Of a stretch of DNA of 6,454 nucleotides, positions 1 through 6,283 are shown one piece after another. Each line of letters opens with the position of its first letter. Within the stretch, counting starts at the first letter, position 1. This DNA comes from an uncultured Burkholderiales bacterium. GTDB lineage: Bacteria; Pseudomonadota; Gammaproteobacteria; Burkholderiales; Burkholderiaceae_C. Under the pieces are notes generated by a model. It searched no databases and had not been told where the DNA came from. It saw only the letters and a program-made list of their open reading frames with translations. The DNA lies in NCBI GenBank assembly GCA_903887655.1, contig CAISQQ010000321.1:1-6454 (forward strand). The letters are read 5' to 3'. The position numbers and the translations under genes were made by a program.

Positions 1-1
1 C

Positions 2-286
2 CCGCCCTACATTGCCCCAGGCGACCCCCATCTTGCCAAATTGGGCCATGAACCCTTGAGTGCCTTGGTCAGTGCCGAGGGTGGCATGGCCGACATCCGC
101 CACATTGCCAAGACGGCGCTCGAGCACCTCCAGCCCCAGGGATGGCTGCTGTTGGAGCACGGTCATGACCAACATGAGCGGGTGCAGTCGACCCTGGCGC
201 AGTGGGGCTACTTGAACATCCTTACCCGCCCTGACCTCGCGGGCATCCCGCGCTGCACCGGCGCGCAACGCCCAAACATGGCATAA
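2..286 (+). CDS. prmC: Peptide chain release factor N5-glutamine methyltransferase, C-terminal fragment
   Basis: This is the last 94 codons of a gene whose 5' part lies outside the window. PrmC methylates the glutamine of the GGQ motif in release factors RF1 and RF2, using S-adenosylmethionine, in the cytoplasm. The fragment opens with Pro-Pro-Tyr, the end of the NPPY substrate-binding motif of this family. It continues with the usual C-terminal half of the Rossmann methyltransferase fold: an LxxLVSAEGG-like stretch, a helix with HIAKTALEHLQPQG, the strand WLLLEHG, and the ending RPDLAGIPRCTGAQRPN, which resembles the family's terminal 'DLAGxxRxTxGxxP' pattern. The reading frame has no internal stop and ends at TAA. 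The gene just downstream is grxD on the same strand, an arrangement I recall from Burkholderiales, where prfA and prmC precede grxD. An ATG-less start at 41 (TTG) is only an internal codon. Identification is good despite truncation. Confidence 0.88.
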   Translation, partial: PPYIAPGDPHLAKLGHEPLSALVSAEGGMADIRHIAKTALEHLQPQGWLLLEHGHDQHERVQSTLAQWGYLNILTRPDLAGIPRCTGAQRPNMA

Positions 287-387
287 AATCAACCATTCCA
301 GTGTTGTCGCTCAAGTTCTTCAGTGGCTCAAGACCCGAGGGGCCTGACAAGGCAGCACGTTTTTACCGTTTTTGGAGTGCCCAAGCC

Positions 388-705
388 ATGGATAACGTAC
401 AGACCCAAATTGATCAATTGGTTAAAAACCACGACGTGGTGCTTTTCATGAAGGGAGATGCCAATTTCCCCCAGTGCGGTTTCTCAGGGCGAGCGATCCA
501 AGTTCTCAAGGCCTCCGGGGTGGATGTCAAGGGACTCAAAACCATCAACGTTTTAGAAGAACCTGAAATTCGCCAGGGCATCAAAGAGTACAGCAACTGG
601 CCCACCATTCCACAACTCTACGTCAAGGGCGAATTCATTGGTGGCTCCGACATCATGATGGAGATGTTTGAGTCGGGTGAGCTCACCCAAGTGCTCAAGG
701 CCTAA
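388..705 (+). CDS. grxD: Monothiol glutaredoxin, Grx4 (CGFS) family
   Basis: The protein has 105 residues, close to the usual 100-115 of bacterial Grx4. Such proteins bind and transfer [2Fe-2S] clusters together with glutathione, often with a BolA partner, in the cytoplasm. Visible family marks are the lysine at residue 22 (MKG), the active-site CGFS at residues 30-33, WPTIPQ with the cis-proline at 71-76, and the glutathione-contacting GGSD at 85-88. The start is the ATG at 388, because the family fold begins within a few residues of it and a GGAG lies about 10 bases upstream. The frame stays open back to a GTG at 301, but those 29 extra codons do not resemble the family. The 101-base gap after prmC contains a CATAAA box at 282-287 without a good -35, so co-transcription with prmC or a weak own promoter are both possible. 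Confidence 0.95.
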   Translation: MDNVQTQIDQLVKNHDVVLFMKGDANFPQCGFSGRAIQVLKASGVDVKGLKTINVLEEPEIRQGIKEYSNWPTIPQLYVKGEFIGGSDIMMEMFESGELTQVLKA

Positions 706-815
706 GCCCAAGACGCTTCGGGCCAAGCGCTTTTGCCCAAGCGCCAACGCTCAAAGTCCCCATGACTCAATGGCGCAGGCCAGTCTCAGGGGCATCACTC
801 TCCAAATCGCAACCC

Positions 816-838
816 ACGCCAAAGCGCTTGGCGTCTTT
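816..838. terminator. Short hairpin in the grxD/proS convergent gap, possible weak terminator
   Basis: A perfect 7-bp stem, ACGCCAA (816-822) with TTGGCGT (828-834), closes a 5-base loop. Read on the + strand it is followed by only CTTTAG, a poor U-tract. Read on the - strand it begins two bases after the proS stop codon and has no U-tract. It sits where two convergent transcripts (grxD and proS) must end, which supports a termination or 3'-end-protecting role, but the structure alone is weak. The rest of the gap (706-815) shows only another imperfect hairpin around 720-738. Confidence 0.35.
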
Positions 839-2588
839 AGTGCTGAATTTTCCCGCTTAAAAACGAGATCACCTCCCCCAAGGGCAACTCAGTGGCTTGG
901 GGATCGCGGCGATGCTGGTACTCAGCGACCCCTGACTTCAGGCTTCGATCGGACACCACCAATCGGTGGGGCACACCGATGAGCTCCCAATCGGCGAACA
1001 TGACACCAGGGCGCTCTCCACGGTCATCGAGCATCACGTCCCAACCGAGCTCCACAGCCTGCTCATACAGGGCATGTGCCTGCACCCTCACCTCCTCACT
1101 GCGGTCCATCCCAATGGGGCAGATAACCAACACAAAAGGGGCAATCGACTCGGGCCAAATCATGCCCTTGTCATCGTGATTTTGTTCAATGGCCGCCGCC
1201 GGTAAACGCGTGACACCAATGCCATAACAACCCATCTCCATGGCTTGGGGTTTGCCGTTGACATCCAAGAACGTCGCATTCATGGCCTTGGAGTATTTGG
1301 TGCCCAAGTAAAAAATATGACCCACCTCAATACCCCGCTCGATGCTCAGGGTGCCTTGACCACAAGGCGAGAGATCCCCGCTCACCACGTTTCTCAAGTC
1401 ATAGACCTCCTCAGGCAGGGGCAAGGCCAAGTCTCTTTCCCAGTTCACGCCTGAGAGGTGAAATCCAGCCTCATTGGCTCCACAGACCCAGTCGGACATG
1501 AGCGCTGCGTCGCGGTCCACCAAGAGGTGCATGCCTTGGGGTCGGCCTACCGGGCCCAAAAACCCAGGTCCACATCCAAACAAGCCCTCAATCTCTTTGG
1601 CATGGGCGAGCCGAAGTTGGCCTTGCGCGAAGTGAGGCACTTTGGCCAGTTTCACTTCATTGAGCTCATGGTCCCCGCGCAGGAGCACCATGAAAAACTC
1701 AGGCGCTGGCGCTCCACTCTCGCCACTTTGTTCATGCACCCAGATCAAGGACTTGACAGTTTGCTGCAAAGGCACGCCCAACAAAGCCGCGACCTCCTCA
1801 CAGGTGGTTTGCGAGGGGGTGGCCTCACGCGCAAGAGGCCGTGTGGCCTGAGCACGCGCGTGTCTTGGCGCCAGGGCTTGGGCTTTTTCCATATTGGCTG
1901 CATAGTCACTTTGTGCACAAAACACAATGGCGTCCTCACCGGTTGCAGCGATCACCTGAAACTCTTCACTCAAATCACCACCAATAGCGCCACTGTCAGC
2001 AGCCACGGCGCGGTATTGCAAGCCAAAACGATCAAAAATGCGCCGATAAGCGCTCGCCATGGTGGCATAACTCTCTCTTGCCTTCTCAGGACTAGCATCA
2101 AAGCTGTAGGCATCTTTCATGATGAACTCGCGCCCGCGCATGAGACCAAAACGAGGACGTCGCTCATCTCTGAATTTGGTTTGGATTTGATAAAAATTCT
2201 TGGGCAGCTGTTTGTAGCTCTTGATTTCTTGGCGCGCGATATCGGTGACCACCTCCTCGGAGGTGGGTTGGATGACAAAATCACGCTCGTGGCGATCGCG
2301 GATGCGCAAAAGCTCTGGACCCATTTTTTCAAAACGCCCGGTCTCCTGCCAGAGCTCGGCTGGTTGCACAAGCGGCATGGTGAGCTCAATGGCGCCGGCC
2401 CTCTCCATTTCTTGACGAATGATGGCCTCGACTTTGCGAATCACCCTCAATCCCATGGGCATGTAGCTGTAGATACCGGCCCCCAGCTTTTTGATCATCC
2501 CCGAGCGAATCATCAACTGATGAGAGACGATTTCAGCGTCCTGGGGGGCTTCTTTGAGTGTGGAGACGAGGAATTGAGAGGCTTTCAT
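837..2588 (-). CDS. proS: Prolyl-tRNA synthetase, bacterial type with editing domain
   Basis: ProRS joins proline to tRNA-Pro with ATP, in the cytoplasm, as a class II homodimer. The 583-residue length fits the bacterial form (E. coli has 572). Class II motif 1 lies around residues 36-75 (GAGIYSYMPMGLRV onward). The proline-site TSEE is at 109-112, motif 2 (FRDERRPRFG) at 139-148, and motif 3 (GCYGIGVTR) at 453-461. Between motifs 2 and 3 a domain of roughly residues 224-407 matches the bacterial insertion that hydrolyses Ala-tRNA-Pro. It carries a lysine at 279, the position I recall as the key editing lysine in E. coli, and GPVGRP at 345-350. The C-terminal third is the anticodon-binding domain. 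The start ATG at 2586-2588 gives the standard MKASQFLVSTLKEAP beginning. No strong Shine-Dalgarno is visible: an AGGG lies about 17 bases upstream inside a small AGGG-AAA-CCCT hairpin. The gene is divergent from rppH. No key residue appears to be missing. Confidence 0.98.
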   Translation of the reverse strand: MKASQFLVSTLKEAPQDAEIVSHQLMIRSGMIKKLGAGIYSYMPMGLRVIRKVEAIIRQEMERAGAIELTMPLVQPAELWQETGRFEKMGPELLRIRDRHERDFVIQPTSEEVVTDIARQEIKSYKQLPKNFYQIQTKFRDERRPRFGLMRGREFIMKDAYSFDASPEKARESYATMASAYRRIFDRFGLQYRAVAADSGAIGGDLSEEFQVIAATGEDAIVFCAQSDYAANMEKAQALAPRHARAQATRPLAREATPSQTTCEEVAALLGVPLQQTVKSLIWVHEQSGESGAPAPEFFMVLLRGDHELNEVKLAKVPHFAQGQLRLAHAKEIEGLFGCGPGFLGPVGRPQGMHLLVDRDAALMSDWVCGANEAGFHLSGVNWERDLALPLPEEVYDLRNVVSGDLSPCGQGTLSIERGIEVGHIFYLGTKYSKAMNATFLDVNGKPQAMEMGCYGIGVTRLPAAAIEQNHDDKGMIWPESIAPFVLVICPIGMDRSEEVRVQAHALYEQAVELGWDVMLDDRGERPGVMFADWELIGVPHRLVVSDRSLKSGVAEYQHRRDPQATELPLGEVISFLSGKIQH

Positions 2589-2663
2589 AGCGCGCGAGGG
2601 TTTCCCTGGTTAATTGACAAAAATAAGCATGATTCAAGCATTGAATTGAAAAAATTCGCAACA

Positions 2664-2685
2664 CCCCCCTTGATCAAATGGGGGG
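2664..2685. repeat. C6/G6 inverted repeat around a TTGATCAA palindrome
   Basis: Six C residues (2664-2669) and six G residues (2680-2685) flank a 10-base centre containing the perfect 8-bp palindrome TTGATCAA (2670-2677). The element covers the apparent -35 box and most of the spacer of the rppH promoter. It could be an operator, a cruciform-prone site, or chance. The homopolymer arms would also be prone to slippage. The repeat itself is directly visible; any role is inference. Confidence 0.55.
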
Positions 2686-2697
2686 ACTGTGCATAAT
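2670..2697 (+). promoter_or_regulatory. Candidate sigma-70 promoter for rppH
   Basis: TTGATC (2670-2675, four of six matches to the -35 consensus) and CATAAT (2692-2697, five of six to the -10) are separated by 16 bases. Transcription would begin near 2704, giving a leader of about 24 bases before the rppH ATG at 2728. The -10 box forms part of the left arm of the 13-bp dyad described separately. I found no comparably good promoter reading left towards proS. Confidence 0.5.
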
Positions 2698-2731
2698 CAA
2701 CTCAATTGAAAAATTTGAGAGTTGATTATGC
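2691..2731. promoter_or_regulatory. Perfect 13-bp inverted repeat spanning the rppH -10 box and start codon
   Basis: GCATAATCAACTC (2691-2703) is the exact reverse complement of GAGTTGATTATGC (2719-2731), with a 15-base centre that itself holds AATT (2704-2707) and AATT (2712-2715). The left arm contains the putative -10 box CATAAT. The right arm contains the GAG of the likely ribosome binding site and the whole rppH ATG. If RNA starts upstream of 2691, the hairpin would bury the start codon. If it starts near 2704, as the promoter suggests, the left arm is not transcribed and the dyad would act as a DNA operator. The repeat is directly seen; its function is inference. Confidence 0.6.
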
Positions 2732-3426
2732 TTGACAGAGACGGCTTTAGGCCCAATGTTGGCATCATCATAGTGAATCATCGAAATCAGGTTTTTTGGG
2801 GTAAACGAATACGCAGTCACAGTTGGCAATTTCCACAAGGCGGCATTGACAAGGGCGAAAGCCCAGAGCAAGCCATGTTTCGGGAATTGCACGAAGAAGT
2901 TGGGCTCATGCCCGACCATGTGCGTATTCTCGCCCGAACCCGAGATTGGTTGCGCTATGAAGTGCCAGACCGTTATATTAGACGCGATGCCAGAGGGCAC
3001 TACAAGGGACAAAAACAAATTTGGTTTTTGTTGCAATTGGTGGCTCAAGACTGGCAACTCAACTTGAGGGCGACCAATCACCCTGAGTTTGACGCTTGGC
3101 GCTGGAATGATTTTTGGGTGCCACTCGAGGTGGTGGTGGAGTTCAAGCGCGGTGTCTATGAAGCCGCCCTCAATGAGCTGCAGCGTTTTTTGCCTCGCCT
3201 GGAGCCCAATAACCACTCTCATCGAACACGGCCCTCCCGAGAGTTCTCACAGCGCGTGCGACCGTCTGGCTTGGAAGAGGATACCCAAGAGGTGTCCTCC
3301 ATTGGCGCCCATGAGGAATCTGCTTTACCCACCGACCTCTCGCTCAGCCCTTCTTTGGGAGTGCGCTCTCCCTACACCATGGCCAAGCACATCGATCTGC
3401 CGCCTGATGGCTCGTTTGAGCGCTGA
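2728..3426 (+). CDS. rppH: RNA pyrophosphohydrolase (Nudix family) with C-terminal extension
   Basis: RppH removes pyrophosphate from the 5' triphosphate end of mRNA, which triggers decay by RNase E. The product has 232 residues. It begins MLDRDGFRPNVGIII, as the family does, which fixes the start at the ATG at 2728 rather than the in-frame TTG at 2722. The Nudix signature Gx5Ex7REUxEExGU is complete at residues 38-60, with G38, E44, R52, E53, E56, E57 and G59. WQFPQGG (33-39), the segment YEVPDRYIRRDARGHYKGQKQIWF (about 78-100, described in part) and FDAWRW (121-126) are also typical. The catalytic fold ends near residue 160. The remaining 72 residues are polar, low in hydrophobics and probably disordered, so the protein is longer than the 176-residue E. 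coli enzyme. Extended tails of this kind are, as I recall, common in betaproteobacterial RppH. The gene is divergent from proS and stops 23 bases before the end of the convergent proB. Confidence 0.95.
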   Translation: MLDRDGFRPNVGIIIVNHRNQVFWGKRIRSHSWQFPQGGIDKGESPEQAMFRELHEEVGLMPDHVRILARTRDWLRYEVPDRYIRRDARGHYKGQKQIWFLLQLVAQDWQLNLRATNHPEFDAWRWNDFWVPLEVVVEFKRGVYEAALNELQRFLPRLEPNNHSHRTRPSREFSQRVRPSGLEEDTQEVSSIGAHEESALPTDLSLSPSLGVRSPYTMAKHIDLPPDGSFER

Positions 3427-3449
3427 AGTCTGCGGCAACGGCGGCGTGC

Positions 3450-4607
3450 TCAACGCATGAGCACCATGTTGTCGCGATGCACGATCTCATCTTCGGCGGT
3501 GTAGCCCAAAATAGACTCGAAATCGCTGGAGGGTTTTTTGCAAAGCAGCCGGGCTTCGGCGCTGGCGTAGTTGGCGAGCCCGCGCGCGAGCTCTTGCCCA
3601 TCGGGGTCTTTGATGGCCACCACCTCTCCCCTGGAGAAATCGCCCTCAACCCCCACCAAACCGATGGGCAACAAGGAGCTGCCGCCGCCTTTGAGTTTGC
3701 TCGCGGCACCCGCATCGATCAGCAAAGAGCCTTTCAATTGCAGGTGATCGGCCATCCATTGCTTTTTGGCCTGTAACTTGGGTGTGCTTGCCCACAGCAG
3801 TGTGCCCAAGCGCTCGCCACTGGCAAGTCTGAGCAATGCGTCAGACTCACGCCCCCACGCAATGACGGTGGAGGCGCCAGAGCTGGCCGCGCGTTTGGCA
3901 GCCAACACCTTGGTGATCATGCCACCCTTGCCAATACTCGAGCCTGCTCCACCCGCCATGCCCTCCAGCATGGCGTCCCCAGCGAGCGCACACTCGATGA
4001 ATTGAGCCTGCGCATTGGAGCGAGGATCACAGTCATACAGGCCCGCTTGGTCCGTCAAGATGATGAGCGCATCGGCCTCGACCAAATTGGCCACGAGCGA
4101 GGCCAAGGTGTCATTGTCACCGAACTTGATCTCGTCATTGACCACGGTATCGTTTTCATTGATCACGGGCAACACACCGTGTTTGAGCAAGGTGAGCAAG
4201 GTGGACTTGGCGTTGAGATAGCGCTCGCGATCGGCCAAGTCGGCGTGGGTGAGGAGTACTTGCGCGCTGCCCAGCCCGTTTTCTTTGAGCTTGGTCTCAT
4301 AAATCTGGGCCAAACCCATTTGACCCACAGCTGCAGCCGCTTGCAGCTCATGGATGGCGCTCGGGCGTGAGCTCCAGCCCAAGCGCTTCATGCCCTCTGC
4401 CACTGCACCGCTAGAGACCATGATGATTTCAAGCGGCGCTTGACCTGAACCCGCTTTTGGTTTGATCAACAAAGCCATTTGACGGCACCACTCGCCGATG
4501 GCTTTCTCATCGAGCCCGCGACCCTCGTTGGTGACCAAACTTGAACCCACTTTGACCACCCAACGCCGTGACAGCGCAATCGCACCGCGCGCACGCTCTC
4601 TCAGCAT
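3450..4607 (-). CDS. proB: Glutamate 5-kinase (amino-acid kinase plus PUA domain)
   Basis: ProB phosphorylates L-glutamate with ATP to gamma-glutamyl phosphate, the first and usually feedback-inhibited step of proline synthesis. Numbering from the ATG at 4607 (385 residues; E. coli has 367), the nucleotide-binding VVKVGSS is at 17-23, VSSGAVAEG at 64-72, VINEND at 148-153, FGDND at 162-166, TDQAGLYDCDPR at 185-196 and GKGGMITK at 226-233. A PUA domain covers about 293-375, with GSSLLPIG and GDFSRGE visible. The start is uncertain. The ATG at 4607 puts 16 residues before the kinase core, close to the family norm. An in-frame ATG at 4649 would give 399 residues. Neither has a convincing Shine-Dalgarno. 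The frame is open as far as 4928, but beyond 4707 it only shadows the obgE tail. The gene follows obgE on the same strand after about 100 bases, so it is probably co-transcribed. The partner gene proA is not in the window. Confidence 0.95.
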   Translation of the reverse strand: MLRERARGAIALSRRWVVKVGSSLVTNEGRGLDEKAIGEWCRQMALLIKPKAGSGQAPLEIIMVSSGAVAEGMKRLGWSSRPSAIHELQAAAAVGQMGLAQIYETKLKENGLGSAQVLLTHADLADRERYLNAKSTLLTLLKHGVLPVINENDTVVNDEIKFGDNDTLASLVANLVEADALIILTDQAGLYDCDPRSNAQAQFIECALAGDAMLEGMAGGAGSSIGKGGMITKVLAAKRAASSGASTVIAWGRESDALLRLASGERLGTLLWASTPKLQAKKQWMADHLQLKGSLLIDAGAASKLKGGGSSLLPIGLVGVEGDFSRGEVVAIKDPDGQELARGLANYASAEARLLCKKPSSDFESILGYTAEDEIVHRDNMVLMR

Positions 4608-4707
4608 CTCATCGGGTCCCAACAAATTGACTGAGTTTAGGGAAGGCATAAGATCAAGGGGTGGAAAACGAACGCACAAATAAGTGGCGGTCTCATCAGC
4701 CGCAGGG

Positions 4708-6156
4708 CTATGAACGACCACCACGGGGGTTGGTCGACTTTTTGACCGGGGTCTTTTTAGCAGGGGCTTTTTTAGCGGGAGCTTTTTTAGCAGGAGCTTT
4801 TTTAGCAGGAGCTTTTTTGCCAACCGATGGTTTGACCTGGGCCGACTGAGGCTTAGCGGCTTTGAGTCCTGAACTTTTGACAGCAAGCTTTTTGGCAGGA
4901 GCCTTCTTGGCGGTGACTTTTTTGGCAACGACTTTGGGACTGGCTGACTTTTTCACCCCTGTTTTTGGGGTCGCGACCTTGTCAAGGATCGGCTTGGCGG
5001 AGGCGGTTTGCGACACTGAACTTTTTTTGCTCGGGGCTCTCGCTGCTGTCTTGATCGTTTTGGTTTTTTCTTGAATCCCTGATGCGCTCAATTCCAGACC
5101 GGGCACAAATCGAGGATCCACGTACTCGGGCTCGGCTTGGGCGACTTGGATGGACTTGATGTGCTCAAAAACAGCCTTCACCAAATGGTCGCAACCGTCT
5201 TTGCTCAGGGCCGAGACTTGAAATACGGGCCCGTTGAACTTGAACGCTTTCAAAAACTTACTCACGCGCTCAGCGCGCTCGTCTTTGGGCACCATGTCCA
5301 TCTTATTGAGGACCAACCACCTGGGCTTGGCAAACAACTTGGGGTCGTACTTTTTGAGCTCAGCAACAATCGCCTTGGCTTGTTTTGCTGGATCCACCGC
5401 GTCATCAAAGGGTGCCATGTCCACCAAATGCAACAACAGTCTGGTGCGCTGTAAATGCCGCAGGAATTGATGCCCAAGACCCGCACCCTGAGAGGCACCT
5501 TCGATCAAACCGGGCACATCGGCCACCACGAAGCTTTGGCTCGGACCCACACGAACCACACCCAAATTGGGGTGCAAGGTGGTGAAAGGATAATCGGCAA
5601 TTTTGGGGCGGGCATTGGAGATGGCCGTGATCAAGGTGGACTTGCCCGCATTGGGCATCCCCAAAAGGCCCACATCGGCCAAGACCTTGAGCTCGAGTTT
5701 GACGAGTCGCTTTTCACCCAGCTCGCCGGGTGTTTTTTGTCGTGGCGCGCGGTTGATGGAGCTCTTAAAGCGCATATTGCCAAATCCACCCTCACCTCCC
5801 TTGGCCACCATGATGAGCTCACCTGGTGTCAAGAGCTCGTGCAAGACTTCGCCTGTTTCGGCGTCTGCAATGATGGTGCCCACCGGCATTTTGAGAACAA
5901 TGTCATCTCCTGCAGCACCAAACATGTCAGAACCCATGCCATGCTGCCCGCGCTTGGCCTCATGGCGCCTGGCAAAACGGAAATCCACCAAGGTATTGAG
6001 ACTCACATCGGCCATGGCATAGACGTGGCCACCGCGACCGCCGTCTCCACCATTGGGGCCGCCAAATTCTTTGTACTTTTCATGACGAAATGACACACAG
6101 CCATTCCCCCCATCGCCCGCGGCGATGTCGATGATGGCTTCGTCAACAAATTTCAT
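4708..6156 (-). CDS. obgE: Obg GTPase (ObgE/CgtA) with long lysine-rich C-terminal tail
   Basis: Obg is an essential GTPase that binds the 50S ribosomal precursor and links ribosome assembly to the stringent response. The glycine-rich Obg fold covers residues 1-158 (MKFVDEAIIDIAAGDGGNGC, then GGPNGGDGGRGG). The G domain follows: G1 GMPNAGKST at 166-174, switch DYPFTTLHP at 188-196, G3 DVPG at 213-216, G4 NKMD at 284-287 and G5 SAL at 315-317. The ordered part ends around YVDPRF (345-350). The remaining tail to residue 482 is unusual: residues 364-482 hold 33 lysines, 3 arginines and one acidic residue (D392), with five KKAPA-type units at 447-471. Most Obg proteins without a special C-terminal domain stop near 340-390 residues, and E. 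coli ObgE has an acidic tail. The ATG at 6156 is the only possible start, because an in-frame TGA lies five codons upstream. Its Shine-Dalgarno is weak (GAG about 11 bases away). rpmA lies upstream and proB downstream. Confidence 0.97.
   Translation of the reverse strand: MKFVDEAIIDIAAGDGGNGCVSFRHEKYKEFGGPNGGDGGRGGHVYAMADVSLNTLVDFRFARRHEAKRGQHGMGSDMFGAAGDDIVLKMPVGTIIADAETGEVLHELLTPGELIMVAKGGEGGFGNMRFKSSINRAPRQKTPGELGEKRLVKLELKVLADVGLLGMPNAGKSTLITAISNARPKIADYPFTTLHPNLGVVRVGPSQSFVVADVPGLIEGASQGAGLGHQFLRHLQRTRLLLHLVDMAPFDDAVDPAKQAKAIVAELKKYDPKLFAKPRWLVLNKMDMVPKDERAERVSKFLKAFKFNGPVFQVSALSKDGCDHLVKAVFEHIKSIQVAQAEPEYVDPRFVPGLELSASGIQEKTKTIKTAARAPSKKSSVSQTASAKPILDKVATPKTGVKKSASPKVVAKKVTAKKAPAKKLAVKSSGLKAAKPQSAQVKPSVGKKAPAKKAPAKKAPAKKAPAKKTPVKKSTNPRGGRS
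4744..4818 (-). repeat. 15-bp tandem repeat inside obgE encoding KKAPA units
   Basis: Five consecutive 15-base units encode four KKAPA pentapeptides and one KKTPV. On the + strand the units at 4789-4803 and 4804-4818 are identical (agcaggagctttttt). Those at 4759-4773 and 4774-4788 each differ from them by one base, and the unit at 4744-4758 is more diverged. Related non-tandem copies (ttttttggca/agga-like) occur at about 4884-4930. The 15-base period keeps the frame, so unit number could vary without breaking obgE. The near-identity of neighbouring units suggests recent duplication. Confidence 0.85.
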
Positions 6157-6168
6157 GATTTTGTTTGC

Positions 6169-6234
6169 TCAACTCTTGGCACAAAGCCTTTGCTTTTCGG
6201 CTGGGTCGAAGAAAGCTCCACCCGTCAGCTTCAT
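6169..6234 (-). CDS. Candidate 21-residue leader peptide upstream of obgE
   Basis: A reading frame of 21 codons (beginning MKLTGGAFFDPAEK, ending CAKS, stop TGA) lies between rpmA and obgE. Its ATG is preceded by GAGGA (6247-6243 on the - strand) with an 8-base spacer, a better ribosome binding site than that of obgE itself. Its stop ends 12 bases before the obgE ATG, so a ribosome finishing here would be placed near the obgE start. I do not recognise the peptide and no membrane segment or signal is evident. A second overlapping frame of 39 codons (6262 to 6143) runs into obgE but lacks a Shine-Dalgarno. This may be a real short gene, a coupling leader, or chance. Confidence 0.3.
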   Translation of the reverse strand: MKLTGGAFFDPAEKQRLCAKS

Positions 6235-6283
6235 CACGGAGATCCTCACAAAGCTGATTCATGGGTAGAGAAAAAATTCACCC

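Noticed and set aside
301..387. Longer grxD starting at the GTG at 301
   Set aside because: The extra 29 residues do not match Grx4 proteins, while the ATG at 388 has a GGAG upstream and gives the normal length.
2614..2642. TTGACA at 2614-2619 as a consensus -35 on the + strand
   Set aside because: No acceptable -10 hexamer occurs 16-18 bases downstream; the TTGATC/CATAAT pair nearer rppH is better.
1458..2696. A 412-codon open frame on the + strand opposite proS
   Set aside because: It is antisense to a clear full-length prolyl-tRNA synthetase, has no recognisable domain, and arises from the codon bias of the real gene.
3446..3464. Hairpin GTGCTCA/TGAGCAC at the rppH-proB junction as a terminator
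   Set aside because: The 7-bp stem overlaps the last proB codons and has no U-tract on either strand, so it is not supported as a terminator.
4680..4700. CTGATGAG on the - strand after obgE, reminiscent of a hammerhead ribozyme core
   Set aside because: No matching GAAA core segment or enclosing stems follow at a suitable distance.
4715..4736. Imperfect hairpin CGACCA/TGGTCG at the 3' end of obgE
   Set aside because: Six base pairs plus a bulge, no U-tract, and inside coding sequence; it may be chance.
4661..4849. + strand frame with repeated FLAGA units, resembling a membrane or repeat peptide
   Set aside because: It is the antisense reading of the KKAPA-coding repeats; the pattern follows directly from the 15-bp period.
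4650..4928. Leu/Lys-rich N-terminal extension of the proB frame
   Set aside because: Beyond 4707 it reads the obgE repeat region in another frame (LLKKLLLKKL-like pattern), and the ProB family starts near its kinase core.
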